Source of the DNA: Akkermansia sp.
GTDB taxonomy: Bacteria; Verrucomicrobiota; Verrucomicrobiia; Verrucomicrobiales; Akkermansiaceae
Direction of reading: 5' to 3'
DNA length: 40,794 nt
Assembly: GCA_017558555.1 (NCBI GenBank)
Contig: JAFYUJ010000107.1
Span: forward strand, 1 to 40,794
A program made the translations under genes and the position numbers. The stretch's first letter is position 1. Every line of letters starts with the position of its first letter. The notes under the pieces are model-generated. The model did not search any database, was not told the origin of the DNA, and saw only the letters and a program-made list of their open reading frames with translations. Of the stretch, positions 1 to 6,925 are shown piece after piece.

Positions 1-130
1 CTTTGAGCCCGTGCAACGGGCGGCAGACAGTAGCCCGGAGTGAAGTCACACAGTGACGGAACTCCGGGTTGTCATACCAAAGGAACCGGAACCCCGGAGC
101 GCAGCGGAGTGGGTGGCAGAAAGCGCGGCC
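1..130 (+). repeat. REP-like dispersed repeat, copy 1 (cut by window edge)
   Basis: The stretch opens with TTTGAGCCCG, a short loop, CGGGCGGCAGA and then TAGCCCGG. The same blocks recur at about 17418 and 40725, and inverted near 17750. Each block is a small GC-rich palindrome. A second palindrome follows with ACTCCGGGTT-type arms. No coding sequence is apparent. It is part of a family of non-coding intergenic elements seen four or five times in this window. Confidence 0.7.
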
Positions 131-184
131 GGAGTCATTGGGGCAACAGGAGGTAGGCGCTGCGCGCCGAGGGGGAAAGGGGAG

Positions 185-302
185 GTAATCAGAGGTAATC
201 AAAGGTAATTTATCCCTGACGGGATAGGGAATTTCTGCCTGCGGCAGAGGTAATTTTTTGGCTGCGCCAAAAGGGAATTTGCCCCTGACGGGGCAGGGAA
301 TT
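185..302 (+). repeat. array of short hairpins separated by GGTAAT/GGGAATT spacers
   Basis: Four small perfect stem-loops occur in a row: ATCCC-tgac-GGGAT (212-225), TGCC-tgc-GGCA (236-246), TTTTGGC-tgc-GCCAAAA (about 257-271) and GCCCC-tgac-GGGGC (281-294). They are separated by near-identical spacers of the type AGGTAATTT or AGGGAATTT, and three more AGGTAAT units precede them. Stem sequences differ while loops (TGAC or TGC) and spacers are kept. No gene was found here. The function is unknown; it sits 60-180 bp upstream of the lipoprotein gene at 364. Confidence 0.7.
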
Positions 303-324
303 GGGGGGAAGGGGAGTATTGCAC

Positions 325-353
325 TTGCTTTTTGGCGCGGAATGGGGTAGAAA
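325..353 (+). promoter_or_regulatory. weak candidate promoter for the lipoprotein gene at 364
   Basis: TTGCTT (325-330), a 17-bp spacer, then TAGAAA (348-353), ten bases before the ATG at 364. Both hexamers are poor matches to sigma70 consensus, so this is tentative. If right, the transcript would begin about 4 nt before the start codon, like several stronger examples in this window. Confidence 0.3.
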
Positions 354-363
354 ATGAACAGAC

Positions 364-882
364 ATGGTAAAGAAATGGATGATGATGGTGGCTGGGTGCC
401 TGGTGCTGACCCAATGTAATACGTTGCGTACGGATTGTGAAGCTTTGCAGCAGCGCGAGGCGGAGATTGCGGCGGAGCCGCGGGGTGATTTTTATGTGGG
501 GCGCCGCTATTATGTGCCGTTGACGCGTTTTTGGGGGTATTTGCGCGAGCCGGGCAAGAGCTGGCGCACGGCACGCCTGGTGATTATGGATGAGAGTGTG
601 GTGCGCAACCCGGATCGTGGCTATGAGCCGCCGGTGGAGGGTGCTACCTTTGGCAGGGACCAGAATACGGAGTACATGGTGAAGGGGGCCTACACGGGGG
701 AAGAGGCTTATGACCCCAGCACGGACCAAATTCTGCCTGTGTTCAAGGCGACCTCTTTCACGGTGCGCAATGCCGAGCCCGGATTCCTGTTTGTGCCATC
801 GGAAGAGTATGATGAAGAAAGTGTTACCCTGATGCCGGGTATCATGCCCACGGCTCAGCAGTGCGCCGCCGCGCAGCAATGA
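364..882 (+). CDS. putative lipoprotein of unknown function, 172 aa
   Basis: The N-terminus (MVKKW, then a hydrophobic run ending LVLTQC-N) is a lipoprotein signal peptide with the lipobox cysteine at residue 18. The mature part is mostly polar, with no domain I recognise. It contains a tyrosine-rich start (FYVGRRYYVPLTRFWGYL) and an acidic C-terminal third. The ATG at 364 is the only start that gives a signal peptide. It ends 87 bp upstream of ftsA, and a separate promoter lies between them, so co-transcription is not assured. Location is inferred to be the outer or inner membrane. No function is proposed. Confidence 0.75.
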   Translation: MVKKWMMMVAGCLVLTQCNTLRTDCEALQQREAEIAAEPRGDFYVGRRYYVPLTRFWGYLREPGKSWRTARLVIMDESVVRNPDRGYEPPVEGATFGRDQNTEYMVKGAYTGEEAYDPSTDQILPVFKATSFTVRNAEPGFLFVPSEEYDEESVTLMPGIMPTAQQCAAAQQ

Positions 883-922
883 AAATATGACGCGCATTTG
901 ACGCGCTACGCGCGCGTAAATC

Positions 923-931
923 TGCTACAAT
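923..931 (+). promoter_or_regulatory. extended -10 promoter element for ftsA
   Basis: TGCTACAAT is an extended -10 (TG-n-TACAAT). A TTGACG at 898-903 is 22 bp upstream of the hexamer, too far for an ordinary -35, so the extended element probably carries the activity. The predicted start near 938 gives a leader of about 30 nt to the ftsA ATG at 970. Confidence 0.5.
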
Positions 932-969
932 GAGAAACATTACGGAAAACTGAACTTTTTTATTGCATC

Positions 970-2193
970 ATGGCACAATCAAAAATTCTCGTAGGGCTGG
1001 AAATAGGCACCACCAAGACATGCATGGTCGTGGGTGAGGTGCGGCCCGATGCAACAGCGGCCATCATCGGCATCGGGGAGGTACCCAGTGCCGGTGTGCG
1101 CAAGGGTGAGATATCGGAGCCGAGCATGGCCCAGCAGTGTGTATGCGATGCCTGGCAGATAGCCCAGGATCATGCTGATGTGGATATTCTGAATGTGTAC
1201 TTGTCTGTGACAGGTGAGCACATCTATGGTGAGAACAACATGGGTTCGTACCGTCTGCCGGATGATGAGGACGTCATCGAGGATGAGCACGTGGAGTTTG
1301 CCCGCGAAAAGGCGGAGAACATGGAGATTACGGAAGACCGCTTCATGGTGAACAGCGAGCTGGGCAATTTCACCGTGGATGGGCGCGATGCCAACCGCCA
1401 CCCCGCCGGGTTGAGCGGGCGCACGCTGGATGTGAACTGCCACGTGATGCATGGCATCCGCACGCGCATTCAGAACTCGCTGATGTGTGTGCGCAAAGTG
1501 CCGCTGGAGGTACAGGATTTGGTGTTTGCGCCGCTGGCTACAGCCCAGATGGTGCTGACGCGCCAGCAGAAGGAAGCCGGTGCATTGCTGGTGGATATCG
1601 GCGGCGGGACCTCGGATTTCATCTGCTACCAGGGTGGGGATATTGTGGCTTCGGGCTGCATACCGGCCGGTGGCGACACCATCAACCAGGATATCGTGAA
1701 GCTCACCGGGCAGCGCGTGTCCAAAAAAGCGGCAGAGAAGCTGAAATGCACAGAAGGCAACGCCTTTGGCGATGTGAAGGACCGCTCGCTGGCGCAGTAC
1801 AAGAGCGAGCTGGGCATGCACGATGTTTCTATCCCCCGTGGTGAGCTCAACCGCATCATCCGCGACCGTCTGGCGGATATCTTGCTGCGCGTGCGCGACC
1901 GCATCCCCGAGGAGGCGCTGCGCCAGCACGGCATGAATATCTATTTCTCCGGTGGCACCAGCCTGATGCGCGGGCTTGATGGGCTGGCGCAGTACATTTT
2001 CAACATGCCGGTGCACCAGCCGGCCCCGCAGGAGCCCGGGCAGCCGCATTCCTACCTGGCAGACCCGCGCTATTGCACGGCTATCGGCCTCATCCGCTAC
2101 GCACAGCGTTATGATGATGACTTGCTGCGCCAGAGCAATCCCAATATCCTGCGCCGCATCCTGAATGCCCTGAACATCTTCGGCCGCAAGTAA
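970..2193 (+). CDS. ftsA: cell division protein FtsA
   Basis: Actin-fold ATPase that tethers FtsZ filaments to the inner face of the cytoplasmic membrane and recruits later divisome proteins. The 407-residue length is normal for FtsA. The phosphate-1 loop GLEIGTTKTCMVVGE lies near residues 9-23, and the phosphate-2 motif DIGGGTSDF at about 208-217. The adenosine-side glycine motif is FSGGTSLMRGL (about 326-336). The last residues, NILRRILNALNIFGRK, form the amphipathic membrane-targeting helix typical of FtsA. The gene is 31 bp upstream of ftsZ, in the usual order of the division cluster. There is no Shine-Dalgarno sequence before the ATG. ftsQ, ddl and mur genes are not in the window upstream; a lipoprotein gene and repeats are found instead. 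Confidence 0.95.
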   Translation: MAQSKILVGLEIGTTKTCMVVGEVRPDATAAIIGIGEVPSAGVRKGEISEPSMAQQCVCDAWQIAQDHADVDILNVYLSVTGEHIYGENNMGSYRLPDDEDVIEDEHVEFAREKAENMEITEDRFMVNSELGNFTVDGRDANRHPAGLSGRTLDVNCHVMHGIRTRIQNSLMCVRKVPLEVQDLVFAPLATAQMVLTRQQKEAGALLVDIGGGTSDFICYQGGDIVASGCIPAGGDTINQDIVKLTGQRVSKKAAEKLKCTEGNAFGDVKDRSLAQYKSELGMHDVSIPRGELNRIIRDRLADILLRVRDRIPEEALRQHGMNIYFSGGTSLMRGLDGLAQYIFNMPVHQPAPQEPGQPHSYLADPRYCTAIGLIRYAQRYDDDLLRQSNPNILRRILNALNIFGRK

Positions 2194-2224
2194 TCTCCCC
2201 TCCCCTCCAGCTTACACCCCACTC

Positions 2225-3763
2225 ATGCTACCCTATCAGACTATCGGCAAGAAGGAAGAGGGCATCGCCATCGTCGGTATCGGCGGGGCCGGTGCCAATA
2301 TCCTGCAATGTTTTGGCTCCTCCAGCGCAGACAACGTGCGCCTGTGCACCATGTCGCTGGATGAGCGCGTGGGCCGCGCCTGCGGCAATGTGCATTTCCT
2401 GCAACTGGGCTCCGGTATGAACCGCGGCCTGGGCTCCGGCGGCGATCCCGAGGTGGGGCGCATGGCGGCGCAGGAAAGTGCGGAGGCGATACGCGAGTTC
2501 CTGAAGGGGACGCGCTTGCTGGTGTTGGTGGCGGGGCTGGGCGGCGGCACGGGGTCGGGAGCGGCACCGGTGCTGGCCGACATGGCACGCGAGGCCGGCA
2601 TGTTTCTGGTCTCTGTGGTGTTGATGCCGTTTGCCTTTGAGGGGCACCGCCGCCGCGAGCAGGCAGACCGCGCCCTGGAGGAGGTCGCCCGCTTGTCCGA
2701 CATCGTTTATTGCTTTGAAAATGATTACATGGAGGAGCTGTTCCACAGCCGCTCCGGTGCCCGCGCCGTGTTTGAGGAAGTGGACCGCCTGCTGGCCAAA
2801 GCCGCAGCCTCCGTGCCCATGCTGGCTTCCTCTCCCGGGCTCATCAACCTGGGGCTGGATGAGCTGGCGACCGCCCTGCACAACAACGATTCCCGCTGTT
2901 TGTTCGGCTCCGGCCATGGCTATGGCCCCAACCGCGCAGAGGATGCTGCCCGCGCGGCGGTGGAATCGCCGCTGGTGTCGTATCACGGGGCCATTCGCTT
3001 TGCCCGCACGGTGATTGTGCATGTGGCGGGCGGGGATTCGATGTCGCTCACGGAAATTCGCAAGGCGGTGGAGACTGTGCGTGAAGCTCTGGCCGATGAA
3101 GAAGTGGATATTTTCTTTGGCACCACGGTGAAACCGCACCTGGGAGATGAGATACGCGTGACGCTGATAGCCTCCATCGATGCGGCGGAATTCCGCGAAT
3201 ACCTGCTCAACCCGCCGGAACCCGCTCGCGCGGAACTGCCGGAGGAAGAGGAAGCCCCCGCTGTTGTGGCAGAGGAACCTGCCGAGGATGAGGTGGAGGA
3301 CGCCGACGTGTTGTATGAAGAAGAACCGGAGATGGTTCCCCCGGCTCCTTACACCGCGCCGCAAGCTGAGGAGCGATTTGAGCCTGAGCCCACCTTCTCC
3401 CCCCAGCCTTCCTTTGAGTCCCCGGAACCGGCTTTTGAACCGGCAGCCCCCGCAGAAGAAGCTTCTTTTGTCCCCCGGCCGGAGCCGCCGGTGTGGCAGA
3501 GTGCGCTGCCGCTGGGTGGTGGCAATGCCCCGCTGCGCCAGGGCGAGCTGATGCCCCGCCATGCGCCTGCTCAGGAGCAGCATGATGGGCTGTCGCGCGT
3601 GCGCAGCATGTTCCCGGAGGATGGCAACACCCCCGAAGCTCCCGGCATCTATTCCCCGGAGGCAGCCCGCCGCCGCCAGAATGCCAATGCGGCGCAGGAT
3701 GATTTGGACACACCGCCCTCTCTTCGATTCAACGATTTGCGGGATATGTTCCCGGATAATTAA
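2225..3763 (+). CDS. ftsZ: cell division protein FtsZ, divergent
   Basis: Tubulin-like GTPase forming the cytokinetic ring. Recognisable landmarks are T1 GIGGAGAN, T3 GLGSGGDPEVG, the tubulin signature GGGTGSGA (about residues 105-113), T5 PFAFEGHRR and the FEND segment. The T7 synergy loop is unusual: NLGLDEL (208-214) stands where other FtsZs have N-x-D-x-x-D, so the first catalytic Asp is Gly210 and the second is Glu213. The GTPase core ends near residue 325. A long acidic, proline-rich linker follows (about 330-480). The end carries DTPPSLRF, which resembles the conserved C-terminal peptide that binds FtsA, plus an extra LRDMFPDN tail that echoes VRSMFPED about 70 residues earlier. At 512 residues it is longer than the usual 350-400, because of the linker. 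Confidence 0.93.
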   Translation: MLPYQTIGKKEEGIAIVGIGGAGANILQCFGSSSADNVRLCTMSLDERVGRACGNVHFLQLGSGMNRGLGSGGDPEVGRMAAQESAEAIREFLKGTRLLVLVAGLGGGTGSGAAPVLADMAREAGMFLVSVVLMPFAFEGHRRREQADRALEEVARLSDIVYCFENDYMEELFHSRSGARAVFEEVDRLLAKAAASVPMLASSPGLINLGLDELATALHNNDSRCLFGSGHGYGPNRAEDAARAAVESPLVSYHGAIRFARTVIVHVAGGDSMSLTEIRKAVETVREALADEEVDIFFGTTVKPHLGDEIRVTLIASIDAAEFREYLLNPPEPARAELPEEEEAPAVVAEEPAEDEVEDADVLYEEEPEMVPPAPYTAPQAEERFEPEPTFSPQPSFESPEPAFEPAAPAEEASFVPRPEPPVWQSALPLGGGNAPLRQGELMPRHAPAQEQHDGLSRVRSMFPEDGNTPEAPGIYSPEAARRRQNANAAQDDLDTPPSLRFNDLRDMFPDN

Positions 3764-3801
3764 CGGATAACGCAGCGAAGGCTGCCGAGACGCTACCCAC
3801 G

Positions 3802-4674
3802 ATGGATGCCTACCTGATACTATGCCATGCCAACCCGGTGCAGGTGAATGCACTGGCCCGGTATCTGGCCGATGGCGGGCATGATGTGTTCATCCACATC
3901 GATGCAGCCAGCTCCATTCGTGATGCTGTGCAGGGTGGGGAGCGCATCCATGTCCTGGAGCGTACCGTGGCCGTACGCTGGGGAGGCTGGGAGATGGTGC
4001 AGGCCATGTTGTTGCTCATGCGTGCGGCCGTAGCCACAGGTCGGGACTATCGCTATGTGCATTTGCTCAGCGGCCAATGCTTGCCGGCCATGCCCCGCCG
4101 CGAGATGGAAAAGGTGCTTGCCGCCGCAGCGGCAGAAGGCAAGCAGCTGATGGAGTGTATACCCCTGCCGGCAGATGAGCGCTGGCATGGCCGGGGGGGA
4201 ATTTACCGCATGCAGGTGTGGTACCCCCGCTGTATGGTCTGCAAGTATGACCCCGCGCACAAGTTTTTCTGGCGCTATACCAATGCCTGGCTGCGCCTGG
4301 GGCTCAAGCGCCCGGGATACCACCTTTTCGGGCCCTATTACGGTGGTTCGCAGTGGTGGTCGCTCACAGGGGATTGTGTGCGCGCCGTATGCGCAGAAGA
4401 CCGCCGCCACCCGTTCATGCGCCATTTCTTCCGCAATTCCTTTTGCAGCGATGAGCATTATGTGCAAACCTGCGTGGCGCGTGCCGGCTATGCTGGCGCG
4501 ACCACGGGCAACCCCTCTCGCTACATCTGCTGGCCCGCCGTTCATGCGGATTCCCCCCGCCTCTTGCAACGCGACGATTGGGCGCGCTTGCGCGGCTCCG
4601 GTTGCCTCTTTGCCCGCAAGTTCGAGCTCTCCCCACGTGAGTGCGTGGATTATTTCTCCTGGTTAGAAAGTTAG
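3802..4674 (+). CDS. GT14 (core-2/I-branching type) glycosyltransferase
   Basis: Resembles the bacterial members of the beta-1,6-N-acetylglucosaminyltransferase family (GT14, Pfam Branch). The start AYLILCHANPVQVNALARYL is the typical first beta-alpha unit. FIHIDAAS, RWGGWEMVQAMLLLMRAA, YVHLLSGQCLP (about 80-90), GSQWWSLT (about 181-188) and DEHYVQT (about 217-223) are the family's conserved blocks. It has no signal peptide, so it probably acts in the cytoplasm on an envelope or capsule glycan; the acceptor cannot be told. It starts 38 bp after ftsZ on the same strand, which suggests read-through. The 290-residue length matches the bacterial family. Confidence 0.88.
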   Translation: MDAYLILCHANPVQVNALARYLADGGHDVFIHIDAASSIRDAVQGGERIHVLERTVAVRWGGWEMVQAMLLLMRAAVATGRDYRYVHLLSGQCLPAMPRREMEKVLAAAAAEGKQLMECIPLPADERWHGRGGIYRMQVWYPRCMVCKYDPAHKFFWRYTNAWLRLGLKRPGYHLFGPYYGGSQWWSLTGDCVRAVCAEDRRHPFMRHFFRNSFCSDEHYVQTCVARAGYAGATTGNPSRYICWPAVHADSPRLLQRDDWARLRGSGCLFARKFELSPRECVDYFSWLES

Positions 4675-4793
4675 AAAACAAAAAATCTTTTCTTTTTTTA
4701 AATAAAAAGCATATCGATGTGCGCCTGATAGAGTGTAGGCCGCACAAGAAGGCCGAAGTTTCTCTCCAATACACGTCTTATCTTTCAAGTATT

Positions 4794-5693
4794 ATGAAAA
4801 TGAAACACATATCCGTAGCAGCCATTCTGGTTTCTGCTATGTTATTCAGTTCCTGCGTGGTGACGCCCGATGGGCATTATGCCCCGTATGGTACCTATAG
4901 CGTATCCACGAATGGGTACAGCACGAGCGTGGCATGGACGAATGCCAGCTATGATGCCAATGGTTTCCCCATTTTCGGTTATTCCTACGGACGGCCGGTG
5001 TATGGTTATACGGAAGCCGGTGTAGCCATCTTCACGGTGGCGGCCCTCACGGCTCTGTGCTTTGTTCCGCGTTGGGCTCCCGCGCCCTGGTACCATGGTC
5101 ACTGGCACTACCCGCCCCATTGCCACCACGTGGCCGCTCCGCCCCGCTATCCGCACGGGCATGCTCCGGGTGTGCGCCCTCACGGTGGCATGAATGCACC
5201 CATCCACCGCAATCCGGCGCATGTGTTTAAGTCTCATCCCCAGCCTCCGCACGGGCACCATGGCGCACCCAGCCGCAACCCCCATGTGGGTAGCATGCAC
5301 CGCCCGAATAACAATCACCATGCAGCACGTCCGCAGGCGGGCCCCAACCATGGCAACATGAACCGCCCGGGTCACAACGTGAACCGGCCCACCCCCGGTA
5401 ACATGAACCGTCCGAGCCACAATGTGAGCCGCCCCAATTCCGGCAGCGTGAGCCGGCCGAGCCACAATGTGAGCCGCCCCAATTCCGGCAAAATGAACCG
5501 GCCGAGTCACAACGTGAGCCGCCCCAATTCCGGCAAAATGAACCGGCCGAGCCACAATGTAAGCCGCCCCAATTCCGGCAAAATGAACCGGCCGAGCCAC
5601 AATGTGAGCCGCCCCAGCATGAGCCGTCCTTCCGGTGGTTCTCGCCCCTCCGGCATGAGCCGCCCCTCCGGTGGTGGAGGCCGACGCCGCTGA
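4794..5693 (+). CDS. His/Pro/Asn-rich repeat lipoprotein, 299 aa
   Basis: The ATG at 4794 gives MKMKHISVAAILVSAMLFSSC, a lipoprotein signal with the lipid-bearing cysteine at residue 21; an in-frame start at 4641 would destroy it. A Tyr/Gly-rich stretch follows, then one hydrophobic segment (AGVAIFTVAALTALCFVP). Next comes a very histidine-rich part (WYHGHWHYPPHCHHV and onward) and six 15-residue tandem repeats of the type K-M-N-R-P-S-H-N-V-S-R-P-N-S-G (residues 188-275). The end is Ser/Arg/Gly-rich. Histidine richness suggests metal binding, but that is inference. The basic, proline-rich tail could bind peptidoglycan or acidic glycans. A strong terminator follows directly. No family was recognised. 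Confidence 0.75.
   Translation: MKMKHISVAAILVSAMLFSSCVVTPDGHYAPYGTYSVSTNGYSTSVAWTNASYDANGFPIFGYSYGRPVYGYTEAGVAIFTVAALTALCFVPRWAPAPWYHGHWHYPPHCHHVAAPPRYPHGHAPGVRPHGGMNAPIHRNPAHVFKSHPQPPHGHHGAPSRNPHVGSMHRPNNNHHAARPQAGPNHGNMNRPGHNVNRPTPGNMNRPSHNVSRPNSGSVSRPSHNVSRPNSGKMNRPSHNVSRPNSGKMNRPSHNVSRPNSGKMNRPSHNVSRPSMSRPSGGSRPSGMSRPSGGGGRRR
5355..5618 (+). repeat. 45-bp tandem repeat, about six units, inside the lipoprotein gene
   Basis: Units begin at 5355, 5400, 5445, 5490, 5535 and 5580, with the last one truncated after about 39 bp. Units 4 and 5 are nearly identical at DNA level; the first is the most diverged (P for S, TP for NS). Period 45 keeps the reading frame, so unit gain or loss would only change protein length. 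Confidence 0.9.
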
Positions 5694-5723
5694 TGGTTTG
5701 CCGCACATTTGTACCATAACAAG

Positions 5724-5770
5724 ACCAAGGCAGTGAGTTCCGGTGTGATCTCACTGCCTTGGTGCTTTTC
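5724..5770 (+). terminator. rho-independent terminator
   Basis: A perfect 14-bp stem (ACCAAGGCAGTGAG at 5724-5737 with CTCACTGCCTTGGT at 5750-5763) and a 12-base loop, followed by GCTTTTCC. It lies between the convergent ends of the repeat lipoprotein gene and the phage scaffold gene. The T-rich side is downstream of the plus-strand gene. Confidence 0.85.
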
Positions 5771-5787
5771 CGACCGGTCAAACGGCC

Positions 5788-6660
5788 TCAGAGCTGTTTG
5801 CCGAAAGCGAGTCGGTCATACTGCTCGTTGGCGTAGCGGTGTTGGGGGTGGTTGGTGCGCATGTAGGCCTCGTGCAGGGGGTGGGCGGGGTCATGAGCAA
5901 TGCGGTGCGCCTCGTTTTTATCATCGGCGGGGGAGCCTGTATGGAGGGGAGCCTCCTGCAGCATGTTGGCTGCGGCAAGCATCAAACGCGCAAAATCTGC
6001 GTTGGCACGCAGGGCGGGATTTTCCACCAGCTCTTGCACATTTACCCCACATTGGCTGCCCAGGTGGGTCATGAAATCGCCGATGGTGCGCATGTTGTCC
6101 TCGTAGCGGCGCCCCCAATCGGCCTGCAGCTCGGCATCTGCCTGCTGCATGGCTTGTTGCTCTGCTGCGCGGCAGGCCTCCAGCATCTGGCGGCTTTCCC
6201 CGGCGTAGCGCTGCGTCAGCGCCTCCATGGCGCGGGAGGGGATGCCGTATTCATACGCCACCTGGGCCAGAGCCGTGGCCAGGCCATCATCCCAGGCTTC
6301 ATCGGGGGTATCCTCGGGGCGGAGCAGGCTGTATTCCTCTGCCGTGGCGGGCAGGCCCACCGCCTCGCGGAAAGCGGCCATGCGGCGGGCATCCGCCACA
6401 TCGGGATAGCCCTTCAGACGCTCCAGGTTGGCGTAGCTTTTGGCCAGGGCCTCGGGGCGCTTGAACTTGGCGAGGGTGGTGGCATAGGGCTGCAAGTCGG
6501 CGAATTGCTCGTACCAATTGGGGGAGAAATCGCCGGCATCGGTCATGATGGGGCGGGGCTGCTCTGCGGGCATTTCCGGGGCTGCGGGCAGGCCGGGAAG
6601 CGCCACAGGGGGCAGAGGGGCCGCATCTGTATCGGGTGTTTGTTCTTGTTCGTTATTCAT
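5788..6660 (-). CDS. phage capsid scaffolding protein (T7 gp9-like)
   Basis: The start at 6660 gives MNNEQEQTPDTDAAPLPP. After a proline-rich leader, residues around 45-80 (FSPNWYEQFADLQPYATTLAKFKRPEALAKSY and onward) match the pattern conserved in podovirus and related scaffold/capsid-assembly proteins: a W-Y-E/D block, then L-x-K-F-K-x-x-E-x-L-A-K-S-Y. The rest is helical and charged, as expected for a scaffold. The ATG overlaps the stop of the preceding Bbp19-like gene by 8 nt (6653-6660). In phages the major capsid gene normally follows directly; here the next thing is a host terminator and host genes, so the capsid gene is missing from its usual place. Length is 290 residues. Confidence 0.8.
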   Translation of the reverse strand: MNNEQEQTPDTDAAPLPPVALPGLPAAPEMPAEQPRPIMTDAGDFSPNWYEQFADLQPYATTLAKFKRPEALAKSYANLERLKGYPDVADARRMAAFREAVGLPATAEEYSLLRPEDTPDEAWDDGLATALAQVAYEYGIPSRAMEALTQRYAGESRQMLEACRAAEQQAMQQADAELQADWGRRYEDNMRTIGDFMTHLGSQCGVNVQELVENPALRANADFARLMLAAANMLQEAPLHTGSPADDKNEAHRIAHDPAHPLHEAYMRTNHPQHRYANEQYDRLAFGKQL

Positions 6661-6925
6661 GGTGTGTTTGTGTGTGTTTGGCTTCCTGCCTGGCCAGGCA
6701 CAACTGGTGCCGGATGAGCAGAAAAACTTCTCGGTGTGCATCGCGGCGCATGGCATCCAGCGGGTCATAGGACCCGGCTTTGCCTTGGAATACGGGTAAA
6801 TCCGTCTCGAAGCGATGCTCCAGCGTGGTCAGCACGAGCTCGCCTTCCGGGGTGCCCAGCACAGCGAGCAAACGCTCGCGGTCGCGGCGTGCTTTATCGG
6901 CCATCGGGGGTGCGGGGGTGGTCAT
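6653..6925 (-). CDS. small phage protein, Bbp19-like, 90 aa
   Basis: Short protein between portal and scaffold genes, the position where podophages of the BPP-1 type carry a Bbp19-like protein. The pattern also fits: an early helix with LGTPEGELVLTTLEHRF, then SYDPLDAMRRDAHREVFLLIRHQL near residues 52-75, which matches the family's phenylalanine/tyrosine-DP plus G/A-R-R-x-x-x-R-E-V signature. Its ATG overlaps the portal stop by 4 nt (6922-6925) and its stop overlaps the scaffold ATG, so the three genes are translationally coupled. The role in the virion is not known to me. Confidence 0.65.
   Translation of the reverse strand: MTTPAPPMADKARRDRERLLAVLGTPEGELVLTTLEHRFETDLPVFQGKAGSYDPLDAMRRDAHREVFLLIRHQLCLARQEAKHTQTHHE

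Noticed and set aside
898..931. TTGACG plus TACAAT as a standard promoter for ftsA
   Set aside because: The spacer is 22 bp, too long; the extended -10 alone is the better reading.
2228..3853. 541-codon open frame antisense to ftsZ
   Set aside because: Shadow of ftsZ; composition rich in Arg/His and no recognisable family.
5355..5618. CRISPR-like array
   Set aside because: Units are adjacent with no unique spacers and encode an in-frame peptide repeat.
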